The translations under genes and the position numbers were made by a program. DNA of 14,340 nucleotides from contig HF995389.1 in assembly GCA_000432335.1 (NCBI GenBank), positions 70,435 through 84,774 of the forward strand. The letters run 5' to 3'. The notes below the pieces were generated by a model. The model saw nothing but the letters and a program-made list of their open reading frames with translations. It did no database searches and was not told the DNA's origin. Every line of letters starts with the position of its first letter. The stretch's first letter is position 1. This stretch comes from Firmicutes bacterium CAG:646. Lineage in GTDB: Bacteria > Bacillota > Clostridia > Lachnospirales > Lachnospiraceae. Positions 1-5,384 of this stretch are shown here, one piece after another.

Positions 1-313
1 TCCCGGCGTGCGCACGTCTTTGGACGCACTGACTGCCCGGGCAGCCCAGCTTTCCGGCATCGATCTGGTAGCGCCGAAGCGTACGATAGGAAAAAATACG
101 ATCGAATGTATGAAAAGTGGGATTATTAACAGTAATGCAGCCAGCGTAGATGGAATCATTACCCGGATCGAGGAAGAGATGGGAGAGAAGGCTACGGTGG
201 TGGCTACGGGAGGACTGGCAAAATGTATCATCCCCCACTGTCGTCAGGAAGTGATCATGGATGAGGATCTGCTGCTAAAAGGTTTATTGAAGATCTACGA
301 AAAGAACAGATAA
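1..313 (+). CDS. coaX: Type III pantothenate kinase, C-terminal part (5' end outside window)
   Basis: This is the last ~103 residues of a protein whose start lies before the window; the frame is open to the left edge, beginning PGVRTSLDAL. CoaX phosphorylates pantothenate in the first step of coenzyme A synthesis, in the cytoplasm. The visible PGVRTS-DAL block, the IGKNT-E-MKSGI block and the TGGLA motif followed by a C-terminal 'LLLKGLLKIYEKN' tail match the second half of the ASKHA-fold type III kinases, which are usually about 255-260 residues. The stop is TAA at 311-313. feoA starts 13 bases downstream on the same strand, so coaX may be co-transcribed with the iron operon, although the functions are unrelated. 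The V at base 8 is internal and not a start. Confidence 0.9.
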   Translation, partial: PGVRTSLDALTARAAQLSGIDLVAPKRTIGKNTIECMKSGIINSNAASVDGIITRIEEEMGEKATVVATGGLAKCIIPHCRQEVIMDEDLLLKGLLKIYEKNR

Positions 314-326
314 TGAGGTACAGAGG

Positions 327-557
327 ATGAGGCTGATCGAGGGACAAATGGGACAAAGTTATATCGTGGAATCTATGGAGCTGCCCCTGCAAACGGGAAG
401 ACGTCTGGAAGCTCTCGGGATGACAGAAGGCACTTCGGTGGATGTGCTGAACCGAAAGAAGAAAGGCGCGCTGATCATTAAGGTGAGAGGCACGCGGTTT
501 GCCATAGGAAAATCTATTGCAGAACATATTACCATCAGAGAGGGGGCTGCTAGATGA
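327..557 (+). CDS. feoA: Ferrous iron transport protein A, FeoA
   Basis: A 76-residue cytoplasmic SH3-like protein of typical FeoA size. FeoA is a small accessory protein thought to modulate the FeoB iron(II) transporter. The family signature is visible: a hydrophobic start, 'RRLEALGMTEGT' near residues 25-36 (the usual 'L..LGl..G..v' turn), then a basic 'NRKKKGALIIKVRGTRFAIGKSIAEHI' strand-turn-strand with the canonical 'I.v.gtr.AIg...A..I' pattern. The start ATG at 327 follows GAGG at 315-318 with 8-base spacing. The last codons overlap feoB in an ATGA arrangement (554-557), so the two are translationally coupled. Any Fur-type operator would lie upstream of the window or within coaX; I saw no convincing one in the 13-base gap. 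Confidence 0.93.
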   Translation: MRLIEGQMGQSYIVESMELPLQTGRRLEALGMTEGTSVDVLNRKKKGALIIKVRGTRFAIGKSIAEHITIREGAAR

Positions 558-2602
558 AAGACTTACATGTGGGATTTATCGGAAATCCCAACTGCGGAAA
601 AACGACGCTGTTTAATGCGTATACGGGAGCGAATCTGAAGGTGGCAAACTGGCCGGGAGTTACTGTGGAAAAGGTGGAGGGCTCCTGTACTTATAAAGAT
701 TACCACATGAAGCTGGTGGATTTGCCGGGAACATATAGCCTTACTTCCTATACCATGGAAGAAAAAGTAGCAAGGCAGTATATTTACAGTGATGATGTGG
801 ATGTGGTGGTGGACGTGGTAGACGCGTCTTCTCTGGAGAGAAATCTCTATCTCACCCTCCAGCTGATCGAGCTGGGAAAACCGGTGGTGATCGCTCTGAA
901 TATGATGGATATTGTGGAAAAAAGGGGGATGGAGATCGATCTTCATCGTTTGCCGGAGATGCTGGGCGTACCGGTGATCCCTGTCAGCGCCAGAAAGAAA
1001 AAGGGACTGGACATTCTGATGCATGCTGTCGTGCACCACAAGGATTTTTCTGAAACGTCCCCTCTGATTCATCATCATGAAGAGGAAGAAAGAAACAGTA
1101 CCCACATTCACGATCACCATAAGGATATGGTTATGGTGTACAGCGATGAAATAGAAGATAAGATCGATCTGGTGAAAGATGCTTTGAAAGAGAAATATCC
1201 TTCTATGCAAAAATATCGCTGGCATGCCATCAAGCTTCTGGAGGGGGATGAGGAAGTCCGGGAAAAATATCCTCTGGAGCTGCCTGGAATTCTGGACGTC
1301 AGCTGGGAGAAACAGATCATTAATGAGAAATATGACTTTATTCAGGAAATCATCAGTGAGGTTCTGGTGAATAAGAGTGAAAAGGAAGAAAAAACCGATA
1401 AGATCGATCATTGGCTTACCCACAGAATTTGGGGATTTCCTATTTTTTTGGGAATTATGGCGCTGGTCTTTCTTCTCACTTTTACATTGGGAGACTGGCT
1501 GAAGGAATATCTTGCCATGGGGATTGACGCCCTGTCTTCGTTTGTGGAATCGTCTCTGGAAGGAGCAAAGGTGCATCCGGGAGTGATTTCTCTTGTGGTG
1601 GACGGTATTATTTCCGGCGTGGGAGGAATCCTTACCTTTTTGCCGAATATTTTTATTCTGTTTCTTGCTCTGGCATTTTTGGAGGACAGCGGTTATATGG
1701 CAAGAGCAGCTTATGTGATGGACGGTATTATGGGAAGGCTGGGATTGTCGGGAAGATCATTTATCCCGATGCTGCTGGGATTTGGCTGTACAGTTCCGGC
1801 TATCATGGCTTCCCGGGCGCTGGAAAACAGACGGGATCGCCTGAAAACCATGCTGATCACGCCGTTTATGTCCTGCAGCGCCAGACTGCCCATTTATTTG
1901 CTGTTTTCGCAGATGTTTTTTGCGGAGCATGCAATGATCGCCGCATACTCCATGTATGTACTGGGACTTTTGATAGCTATTTTGGTGGCGTTCATCCTGC
2001 ACCTTTGGGATCGGAAGAAAGCGGAAAACAGTCTTTTGATCGAACTGCCGGAATATAAAGCGCCCAGCGCGCATACTGTGTGGATCTATGTGACAGAGAA
2101 GGTGAAGGATTATCTTACCAAGGCGGGAACGACGATTTTTATTGCGTCGATTCTTATGTGGTTTATTCTGAATTTTGGTATTCACGGCTATGTGACGGAT
2201 ATCAGTGAGAGCTTTGGAACACAGATCGGAAAGTTTATCGTTCCTGTTTTTGAACCGCTGGGGTTGGGCTACTGGCAGATCGTGGTGGCTCTGATCGCAG
2301 GAATCTCAGCGAAAGAAGTGGTGGTTTCCAGTTGTTCCGTATTGTTCGGTGTGGGAAATGTGACATCTCATGCGGGACAGGCAACATTGATGGGAATCTT
2401 AGGGGGAGCAGGCTTCGGAGCGCTGAATGCTTATTGTATGATGGTGTTCTGCCTTTTGTATGTTCCCTGTCTGGCAACATTGGCTACGATCAAGCGAGAG
2501 TCAGGAAGTACCAAATGGACTGTGGGTACTGCGCTTTTCCAGTTGGCAGTGGCGTGGGTCGTAACATTTTGTATCTATCAGGTGGGAAGCCTGATCGGGT
2601 AA
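554..2602 (+). CDS. feoB: Ferrous iron transport protein B, FeoB
   Basis: A 682-residue inner-membrane iron(II) transporter with an N-terminal GTPase domain. G motifs are all present: G1 GNPNCGKT (10-17), G2 Thr37 in WPGVTVEK, G3 DLPG (56-59), G4 NMMD (116-119), G5 SAR (145-147). A linker/GDI region (about 165-285) follows, then the membrane domain from about residue 292. The two inverted FeoB gate motifs are visible: 'GFGCTVPA' with Cys412 and 'SCSARLPIY' with Cys441; further membrane cysteines are Cys594, Cys628, Cys633 and Cys639. Length is in the normal range. An unusual point is a His/Glu-rich stretch at 173-191 with seven histidines just after the G domain, perhaps a metal-binding loop. 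The gene overlaps feoA by 4 bases and is followed 13 bases later by a small FeoB-associated gene. A 337-codon open frame on the opposite strand is a shadow. Confidence 0.97.
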   Translation: MKDLHVGFIGNPNCGKTTLFNAYTGANLKVANWPGVTVEKVEGSCTYKDYHMKLVDLPGTYSLTSYTMEEKVARQYIYSDDVDVVVDVVDASSLERNLYLTLQLIELGKPVVIALNMMDIVEKRGMEIDLHRLPEMLGVPVIPVSARKKKGLDILMHAVVHHKDFSETSPLIHHHEEEERNSTHIHDHHKDMVMVYSDEIEDKIDLVKDALKEKYPSMQKYRWHAIKLLEGDEEVREKYPLELPGILDVSWEKQIINEKYDFIQEIISEVLVNKSEKEEKTDKIDHWLTHRIWGFPIFLGIMALVFLLTFTLGDWLKEYLAMGIDALSSFVESSLEGAKVHPGVISLVVDGIISGVGGILTFLPNIFILFLALAFLEDSGYMARAAYVMDGIMGRLGLSGRSFIPMLLGFGCTVPAIMASRALENRRDRLKTMLITPFMSCSARLPIYLLFSQMFFAEHAMIAAYSMYVLGLLIAILVAFILHLWDRKKAENSLLIELPEYKAPSAHTVWIYVTEKVKDYLTKAGTTIFIASILMWFILNFGIHGYVTDISESFGTQIGKFIVPVFEPLGLGYWQIVVALIAGISAKEVVVSSCSVLFGVGNVTSHAGQATLMGILGGAGFGALNAYCMMVFCLLYVPCLATLATIKRESGSTKWTVGTALFQLAVAWVVTFCIYQVGSLIG

Positions 2603-2615
2603 GAAGGAGAGAAAC

Positions 2616-2792
2616 ATGAACGTGGGAATATTGTTGCTGCTGCTGATCCTGGCGTATGCCGGATGGGTAATCAGCAGAAAAATAAAAAAAATCCGTTCCG
2701 GTCAATTCTGCGATTGCGGGCATTGCAGCCGTGGCTGCGGAAATGGAGCCTGCATCAGCGATGGGGAAAGCCATAACGGGAAGTGGATATAA
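2616..2792 (+). CDS. FeoB-associated Cys-rich membrane protein (58 aa)
   Basis: A small gene: ATG at 2616, stop TAA at 2790-2792, 58 residues. It starts with a single hydrophobic helix (about residues 3-19, MNVGILLLLLILAYAGW), a basic stretch (RKIKKIR, 21-27), and a cysteine cluster FCDCGHCSRGCGNGAC (Cys32, 34, 37, 41, 46). This layout, an N-terminal helix followed by a short Cys-rich tail and placement directly after feoB, is that of the FeoB-associated Cys-rich family found in Firmicutes; the proteins are likely membrane-anchored and may take part in iron handling, but their biochemical role is not known to me. The ribosome binding site is AAGGAGAG at about 2604-2611, 13 bases after the feoB stop. 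It is the last gene of the feo operon; a terminator follows at 2852-2888. Confidence 0.85.
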   Translation: MNVGILLLLLILAYAGWVISRKIKKIRSGQFCDCGHCSRGCGNGACISDGESHNGKWI

Positions 2793-2851
2793 TAAGGAGC
2801 AGTTGCTTTAAGTGGATATCCAGCTTATAGGAAAAATTTTAATCCGGGGCT

Positions 2852-2888
2852 TGGGTGTGCAGAAAAATTGCTATAGCACCCATTTTTT
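2852..2888 (+). terminator. Rho-independent terminator of the feo operon
   Basis: Stem TGGGTG (2852-2857) pairs with CACCCA (2877-2882), followed directly by six T (2883-2888). A secondary GC/GC pairing is possible in the loop, and an outer GGAAAAA/TTTTTCC pairing (2830-2836 / 2894-2900) could lengthen the structure. It lies 60 bases after the last feo gene and points the right way to end that transcript. Confidence 0.65.
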
Positions 2889-2976
2889 AGGGGTTTTTCC
2901 AATAGAATTGGCTGTTTTGATGATGAGACTGCCATATATACCCAAAGTTATTTTTGAAAAAAAGGGGCTGGCGATT

Positions 2977-3103
2977 CAAACAGTATTCAAAAATATAGAT
3001 ACATTTTTAGCGAATTTGTCGAGCACATCTTTGAGACTTCAGGCTCAAAGTGAGCGCAGACTGAGCGTAAAATGTATCTATATTTATATTTTGAAGTATG
3101 TTT
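2977..3103. repeat. Long imperfect inverted repeat with inner hairpin (MITE-like candidate)
   Basis: A 17-bp perfect arm at 2991-3007 (AAATATAGATACATTTT) has its exact reverse complement at 3069-3085. Outside the arms the match continues imperfectly: ATTCAA-type sequence at 2977-2990 faces TTGAAGTATGTTT at 3091-3103, after a short insertion on the right. In the middle is a second hairpin, CTTTGAG (3029-3035) with CTCAAAG (3044-3050). It has no coding capacity of its own. Its form fits a non-autonomous palindromic element, or a bidirectional transcription end for the converging operons. No clear target-site duplication was seen. Confidence 0.6.
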
Positions 3104-3118
3104 AAAGCAACGGCTCTT

Positions 3119-3742
3119 TTATTCCATGCAGAAATCAGCGAGATCGTCTTTCAAGGCGATCCGCGCCAATTCCAGATCTCCTGCTTTGAGGCAGTTTAAG
3201 ATCCGGCTGTGGTTTTTCAGATCATTAGGCAGGGAAGCGTTGTTCCAGTGGGACCAGTAAAATTGAGCATAGGCAAGTTTCAGAAAATGCATGGCCTTTT
3301 TTAACTGGAGATAGAGGTATTCATTTTCTGCCAGAGAACTCAGCGCCAGATGGAAGTTTTCGTTCAGCGTCCAATGCTCCCAGATATCTCCCGATTCGCT
3401 GGTCAGCAGCGCAAGTTCTTCCAGATGAGCAATAGAAGCCGTGGTCAGGGCAGAAAAGCTTTTACACAGAACGTAATCTTCCAGTACGGCGCGAAATTCC
3501 ATGATTGCCCGGACATTGGACAGATTAAAGCTGATCACCTGATAGCCATAGCGGGGAATGCTGGTTAAGATTCCTTCACTGGACAGAATCGTGAGGGCTT
3601 CCCGGACAGGGGATTTGCTGACGCTGTATCGTTGCACCAGTTCCTGTTCATTCAGAATCTGCCCCCCTTTATATTCTCCGCTCACAATTCCGTCAAGAAT
3701 CTGGTCATAAATTTTTTCCTTCAGATTTTTCGAATTTTTCAT
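3119..3742 (-). CDS. GntR-family transcriptional regulator, FCD subfamily
   Basis: A 207-residue DNA-binding repressor or activator. The N-terminal winged helix (about 5-72) shows the GntR pattern: 'KIYDQILDGIVSGEYKGG', 'NEQELVQRYSVSKSPVREAL' as the recognition helices, and 'GILTSIPRYGYQV' as the wing. The C-terminal helical FCD domain (about 78-203) ends with the typical 'NHSRILNCLKAGDLELARIAL' segment; His131 (ENFHLAL) and His178 sit at positions where FCD proteins often bind a metal or carboxylate ligand. I prefer ATG at 3742: it overlaps the desulfidase stop as ATGA and has AGAGG 7 bases upstream, while the alternative GTG at 3748 is too close to that site. Co-transcribed with and downstream of the desulfidase, so it probably autoregulates that operon; the divergent importer is a second plausible target. 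The ligand is not known. Confidence 0.9.
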   Translation of the reverse strand: MKNSKNLKEKIYDQILDGIVSGEYKGGQILNEQELVQRYSVSKSPVREALTILSSEGILTSIPRYGYQVISFNLSNVRAIMEFRAVLEDYVLCKSFSALTTASIAHLEELALLTSESGDIWEHWTLNENFHLALSSLAENEYLYLQLKKAMHFLKLAYAQFYWSHWNNASLPNDLKNHSRILNCLKAGDLELARIALKDDLADFCME

Positions 3743-5025
3743 TGGCACACCTCTTTGGAAATCATGAGATGAACGATTTCTTTATCTGTTTCCTGCATAC
3801 CTTCGGAAGCCAGAAGCCCTACGCAGCGAATGGTATTTTCCACATCTTTTTTTACGATTCCGTCTCCGTCGATAAACTGCTGTCCGTCTTTGTACATAAA
3901 GTAACCGAGAATTCCTGCGTCTACGGCAGCAGCAATTTTGGCAGCGCAGGAAGCTTTTGCTCCGTCGCAGATTGTTCCAGACAAAATGGCGAGACTGTTG
4001 ACCAGTGTATGGGCGATTTCCTTATATCTGCCCCCGTGAAGCCAGGCAATGCCTGCGCCTGCGCCGCATCCGGCTCCCACAGCGCCGCAGTAGGCAGAAA
4101 GGCGACCGATCCCTTCTTTGATGTGCAGAGTGGAAAGGTTCGATACCACAAGCGCCCGGTACAGATCTTCTTCGGAAACGTTCAGTTCCTTGGCATAGGT
4201 GATAACGGGAACAGAAACCGTGATGCCCTGATTTCCGCTGCCGGAGTTGATGACCACGGGAAGTTCACAACCGTTCATCCGGGCGTCAGAACCGGCTGCC
4301 GCCATTGCCTTGGCGCGGATCTTTACATCATCTTCCCCATAAGTATGCAGAAGAACTCTTCCGATATTGGCGCCGTAAGAATTTTGAATACCTTCTGTGG
4401 AAATCGCCATATTGTAAGAGATCTGACGGTCGAGAACCGCCTGAACATCTTCGATCTTTACAATTTCTGCAAATTCACAGATATCACGGATGGTAAGGGT
4501 GGATTTATCTGCCATGGAGGTCTCGGTGCGGCCGGTGATCTCAGCGGACAGGATTGTCTGATCGTTGTGACGGATCGTCACTACGTTGGTATGATAATCT
4601 ACAATCCGCACGTACGCCTGCTCCTCTCCGTGAAAGACCGTGATACCGATATCAAAAATCAGGGGAGATTTGGAAAAATCCACATGAAGGGCGGTTTCTT
4701 CCAGATATTTTCGTGTTTCTTCGATTTCCTGTTCTGTTACAGAAGAAATAACTTCTAACTGGCGTTTGGCATTGCCGGCGATAATGCCAATAGCGGCGGC
4801 GGCTTCGATACCCCGCAATCCTCCGGTATGAGGAACAATCACACTTTTTACATTCTTGATAATATTTCTGCTGACTTCGATTTCCACACGGTCAGGAATG
4901 CATCCTAAAGTTTCTCTGGCGATCGCGCCGGCGTAAGCAATGGCGATCGGTTCTGTACAGCCCATGGCGGGAAGAAGTTCATCTTTTAAGATCTGTACAT
5001 AGGTATCGTAAAGTTCTTTCTTCAT
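3739..5025 (-). CDS. cyuA: L-cysteine desulfidase family protein (CyuA/YhaM, UPF0597)
   Basis: A 428-residue enzyme of the UPF0597/YhaM family, related to the alpha part of Fe-S L-serine dehydratases. Characterised members break L-cysteine into pyruvate, ammonia and sulfide with a [4Fe-4S] cluster. Landmarks: 'LPAMGCTEPIAIAYA' with Cys23 near the start, 'VPHTGGLRGIEAAAAIG' (65-80), 'SGSGNQG' (261-267), 'AYCGAVGAGCGAGAGI' with Cys313 and Cys320, and 'LSGTICDGAKASCAAK' with Cys353 and Cys360. Cys23, Cys313 and Cys353 are the likely cluster ligands; the 40-residue gap between the last two agrees with what I recall for the archaeal enzyme. ATG at 5025 has GGAG about 9 bases upstream. It is the first gene of a two-gene operon with the GntR regulator and has its own strong promoter. 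Other substrates, such as D-cysteine or serine, cannot be excluded from sequence. The symbol is by family analogy. Confidence 0.87.
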   Translation of the reverse strand: MKKELYDTYVQILKDELLPAMGCTEPIAIAYAGAIARETLGCIPDRVEIEVSRNIIKNVKSVIVPHTGGLRGIEAAAAIGIIAGNAKRQLEVISSVTEQEIEETRKYLEETALHVDFSKSPLIFDIGITVFHGEEQAYVRIVDYHTNVVTIRHNDQTILSAEITGRTETSMADKSTLTIRDICEFAEIVKIEDVQAVLDRQISYNMAISTEGIQNSYGANIGRVLLHTYGEDDVKIRAKAMAAAGSDARMNGCELPVVINSGSGNQGITVSVPVITYAKELNVSEEDLYRALVVSNLSTLHIKEGIGRLSAYCGAVGAGCGAGAGIAWLHGGRYKEIAHTLVNSLAILSGTICDGAKASCAAKIAAAVDAGILGYFMYKDGQQFIDGDGIVKKDVENTIRCVGLLASEGMQETDKEIVHLMISKEVCQ

Positions 5026-5065
5026 CGTATATTCTCCTCTTTTTCAGATGGTATGGTTTATAATC

Positions 5066-5078
5066 ATATCTTTGATAT
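5066..5078. promoter_or_regulatory. Candidate operator palindrome over the cyuA start site
   Basis: A perfect ATATC-TTT-GATAT palindrome (5-3-5) that overlaps the -10 box and the predicted transcription start of the desulfidase operon; partial symmetry extends two more bases on each side. Its position is ideal for repression by the GntR protein encoded in the same operon. Assignment to that regulator is inference, and AT-rich palindromes arise by chance. Confidence 0.35.
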
Positions 5079-5103
5079 TATCACCGAAAACAGAGGTTGT
5101 CAA
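5075..5103 (-). promoter_or_regulatory. Sigma-A type promoter for cyuA-gntR
   Basis: On the minus strand, -35 TTGACA (5103-5098), a 17-base spacer and -10 TAATAT (5080-5075). This is near consensus. Transcription would start around 5068, giving a leader of about 43 bases to the ATG at 5025. Confidence 0.75.
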
Positions 5104-5173
5104 TTTTATCCTGGAAAAGATTTTGTCCGTGTACAGCAGTATAGTTGTTTGTGACGACAGAACAAAAAAGCTG

Positions 5174-5202
5174 TTGACAGCTGATAATAGTAGTGATAAT
5201 AT
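5174..5202 (+). promoter_or_regulatory. Sigma-A type promoter for the peptide importer operon
   Basis: -35 TTGACA (5174-5179), 17-base spacer, -10 TAATAT (5197-5202). Predicted start about 5209, leaving a long leader of about 175 bases before the lipoprotein gene. The boxes and the bases before -10 (GTGATAATAT) are the same as in the divergent cyuA promoter. Between the two promoters (5104-5173) I see only a small TGTACA palindrome at 5130-5135 and a TTGTT/AACAA pair near 5145-5166 as possible regulator sites. Confidence 0.75.
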
Positions 5203-5218
5203 TAGCCCATAAAGCTAA

Positions 5219-5260
5219 GGTGCCATAGGGAGAAAAATGGAGATGGCATCTTTTCTTTTT
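5219..5260 (+). terminator. Terminator-like hairpin in the importer leader (candidate attenuator)
   Basis: GGTGCCAT (5219-5226) pairs with ATGGCATC (5243-5250), 8 pairs including one G-U, followed by TTTTCTTTTT (5251-5260). It begins only about 10 bases after the predicted start and is upstream of the whole importer operon, so if it works it must be conditional or produce a ~50-nt RNA. A GGGAG site and an ATG (5237) lie in its loop, and CCAT (5223-5226) can instead pair with ATGG at 5237-5240, which would exclude the terminator stem. Confidence 0.5.
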
Positions 5261-5362
5261 ATCCGATGGTTTAGTATGATAATGTGTAAAATAGGTCAGG
5301 ACACACCGTTGGAGAGAATGTGCAGAAGTCTGAAAGCGAAGCGGAGATGGATGCAAATGTAA
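5237..5362 (+). CDS. Possible 41-residue leader peptide (uncertain)
   Basis: An open frame in the importer leader: ATG at 5237, TAA at 5360-5362, ending 22 bases before the lipoprotein start and just before that gene's ribosome binding site. It reads MEMASFLFIRWFSMIMCKIG and ends in a basic tail (SLKAKRRWMQM). GGGAG at 5228-5232 is 4 bases from this ATG and 10 from a second ATG at 5243. The product is hydrophobic then basic, with two cysteines, and resembles nothing I recognise. A frame of this length can occur by chance; it is listed because its start lies within the terminator-like hairpin, where translation would affect folding. Confidence 0.25.
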   Translation: MEMASFLFIRWFSMIMCKIGQDTPLERMCRSLKAKRRWMQM

Positions 5363-5384
5363 AAAGATGGGAGGAAATAGGATT

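Larger units (their letters stand above)
2793..3118. other. Gene-free convergent intergenic region with repeats
   Basis: 326 bases between the feo operon (+) and the GntR gene (-), whose transcription converges here. It holds a GGAGCAGTTGCT block (2796-2807), a terminator hairpin (2852-2888) nested in a larger GGAAAAA/TTTTTCC pairing (2830-2836 with 2894-2900), a TATATACCCAAAGTTAT block (2935-2951) that resembles 14257-14273, and a long inverted repeat (2977-3103). A 97-codon open frame across the region has no good ribosome binding site and runs through both arms of the inverted repeat, so I do not call a gene. Confidence 0.7.

Noticed and set aside
563..1576. 337-codon open frame on the minus strand
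   Set aside because: Fully antisense to feoB, low-complexity His/Phe/Gln-rich translation, no ribosome site; a shadow of the real gene.
2812..3105. 97-codon open frame after the feo operon
   Set aside because: Spans a terminator and both arms of an inverted repeat, without a good ribosome site or any known domain.
3743..3748. GTG start at 3748 for the GntR gene
   Set aside because: Only one base from AGAGG; ATG 3742 has proper spacing and forms an ATGA overlap with the desulfidase stop.
3742..4758. 338-codon open frame on the plus strand
   Set aside because: Antisense to the cysteine desulfidase, which has clear family motifs; the translation has no recognisable domain.
5367..5384. Upstream in-frame ATG for the lipoprotein gene
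   Set aside because: It precedes the GGGAGG ribosome site that serves ATG 5385, and would add residues before a standard lipoprotein signal peptide.
5203..5384. T-box or SAM riboswitch in the importer leader
   Set aside because: No T-box consensus (TGGNACCGCG) or SAM-I core seen, and the hairpin is too close to the promoter to leave room for an aptamer upstream.
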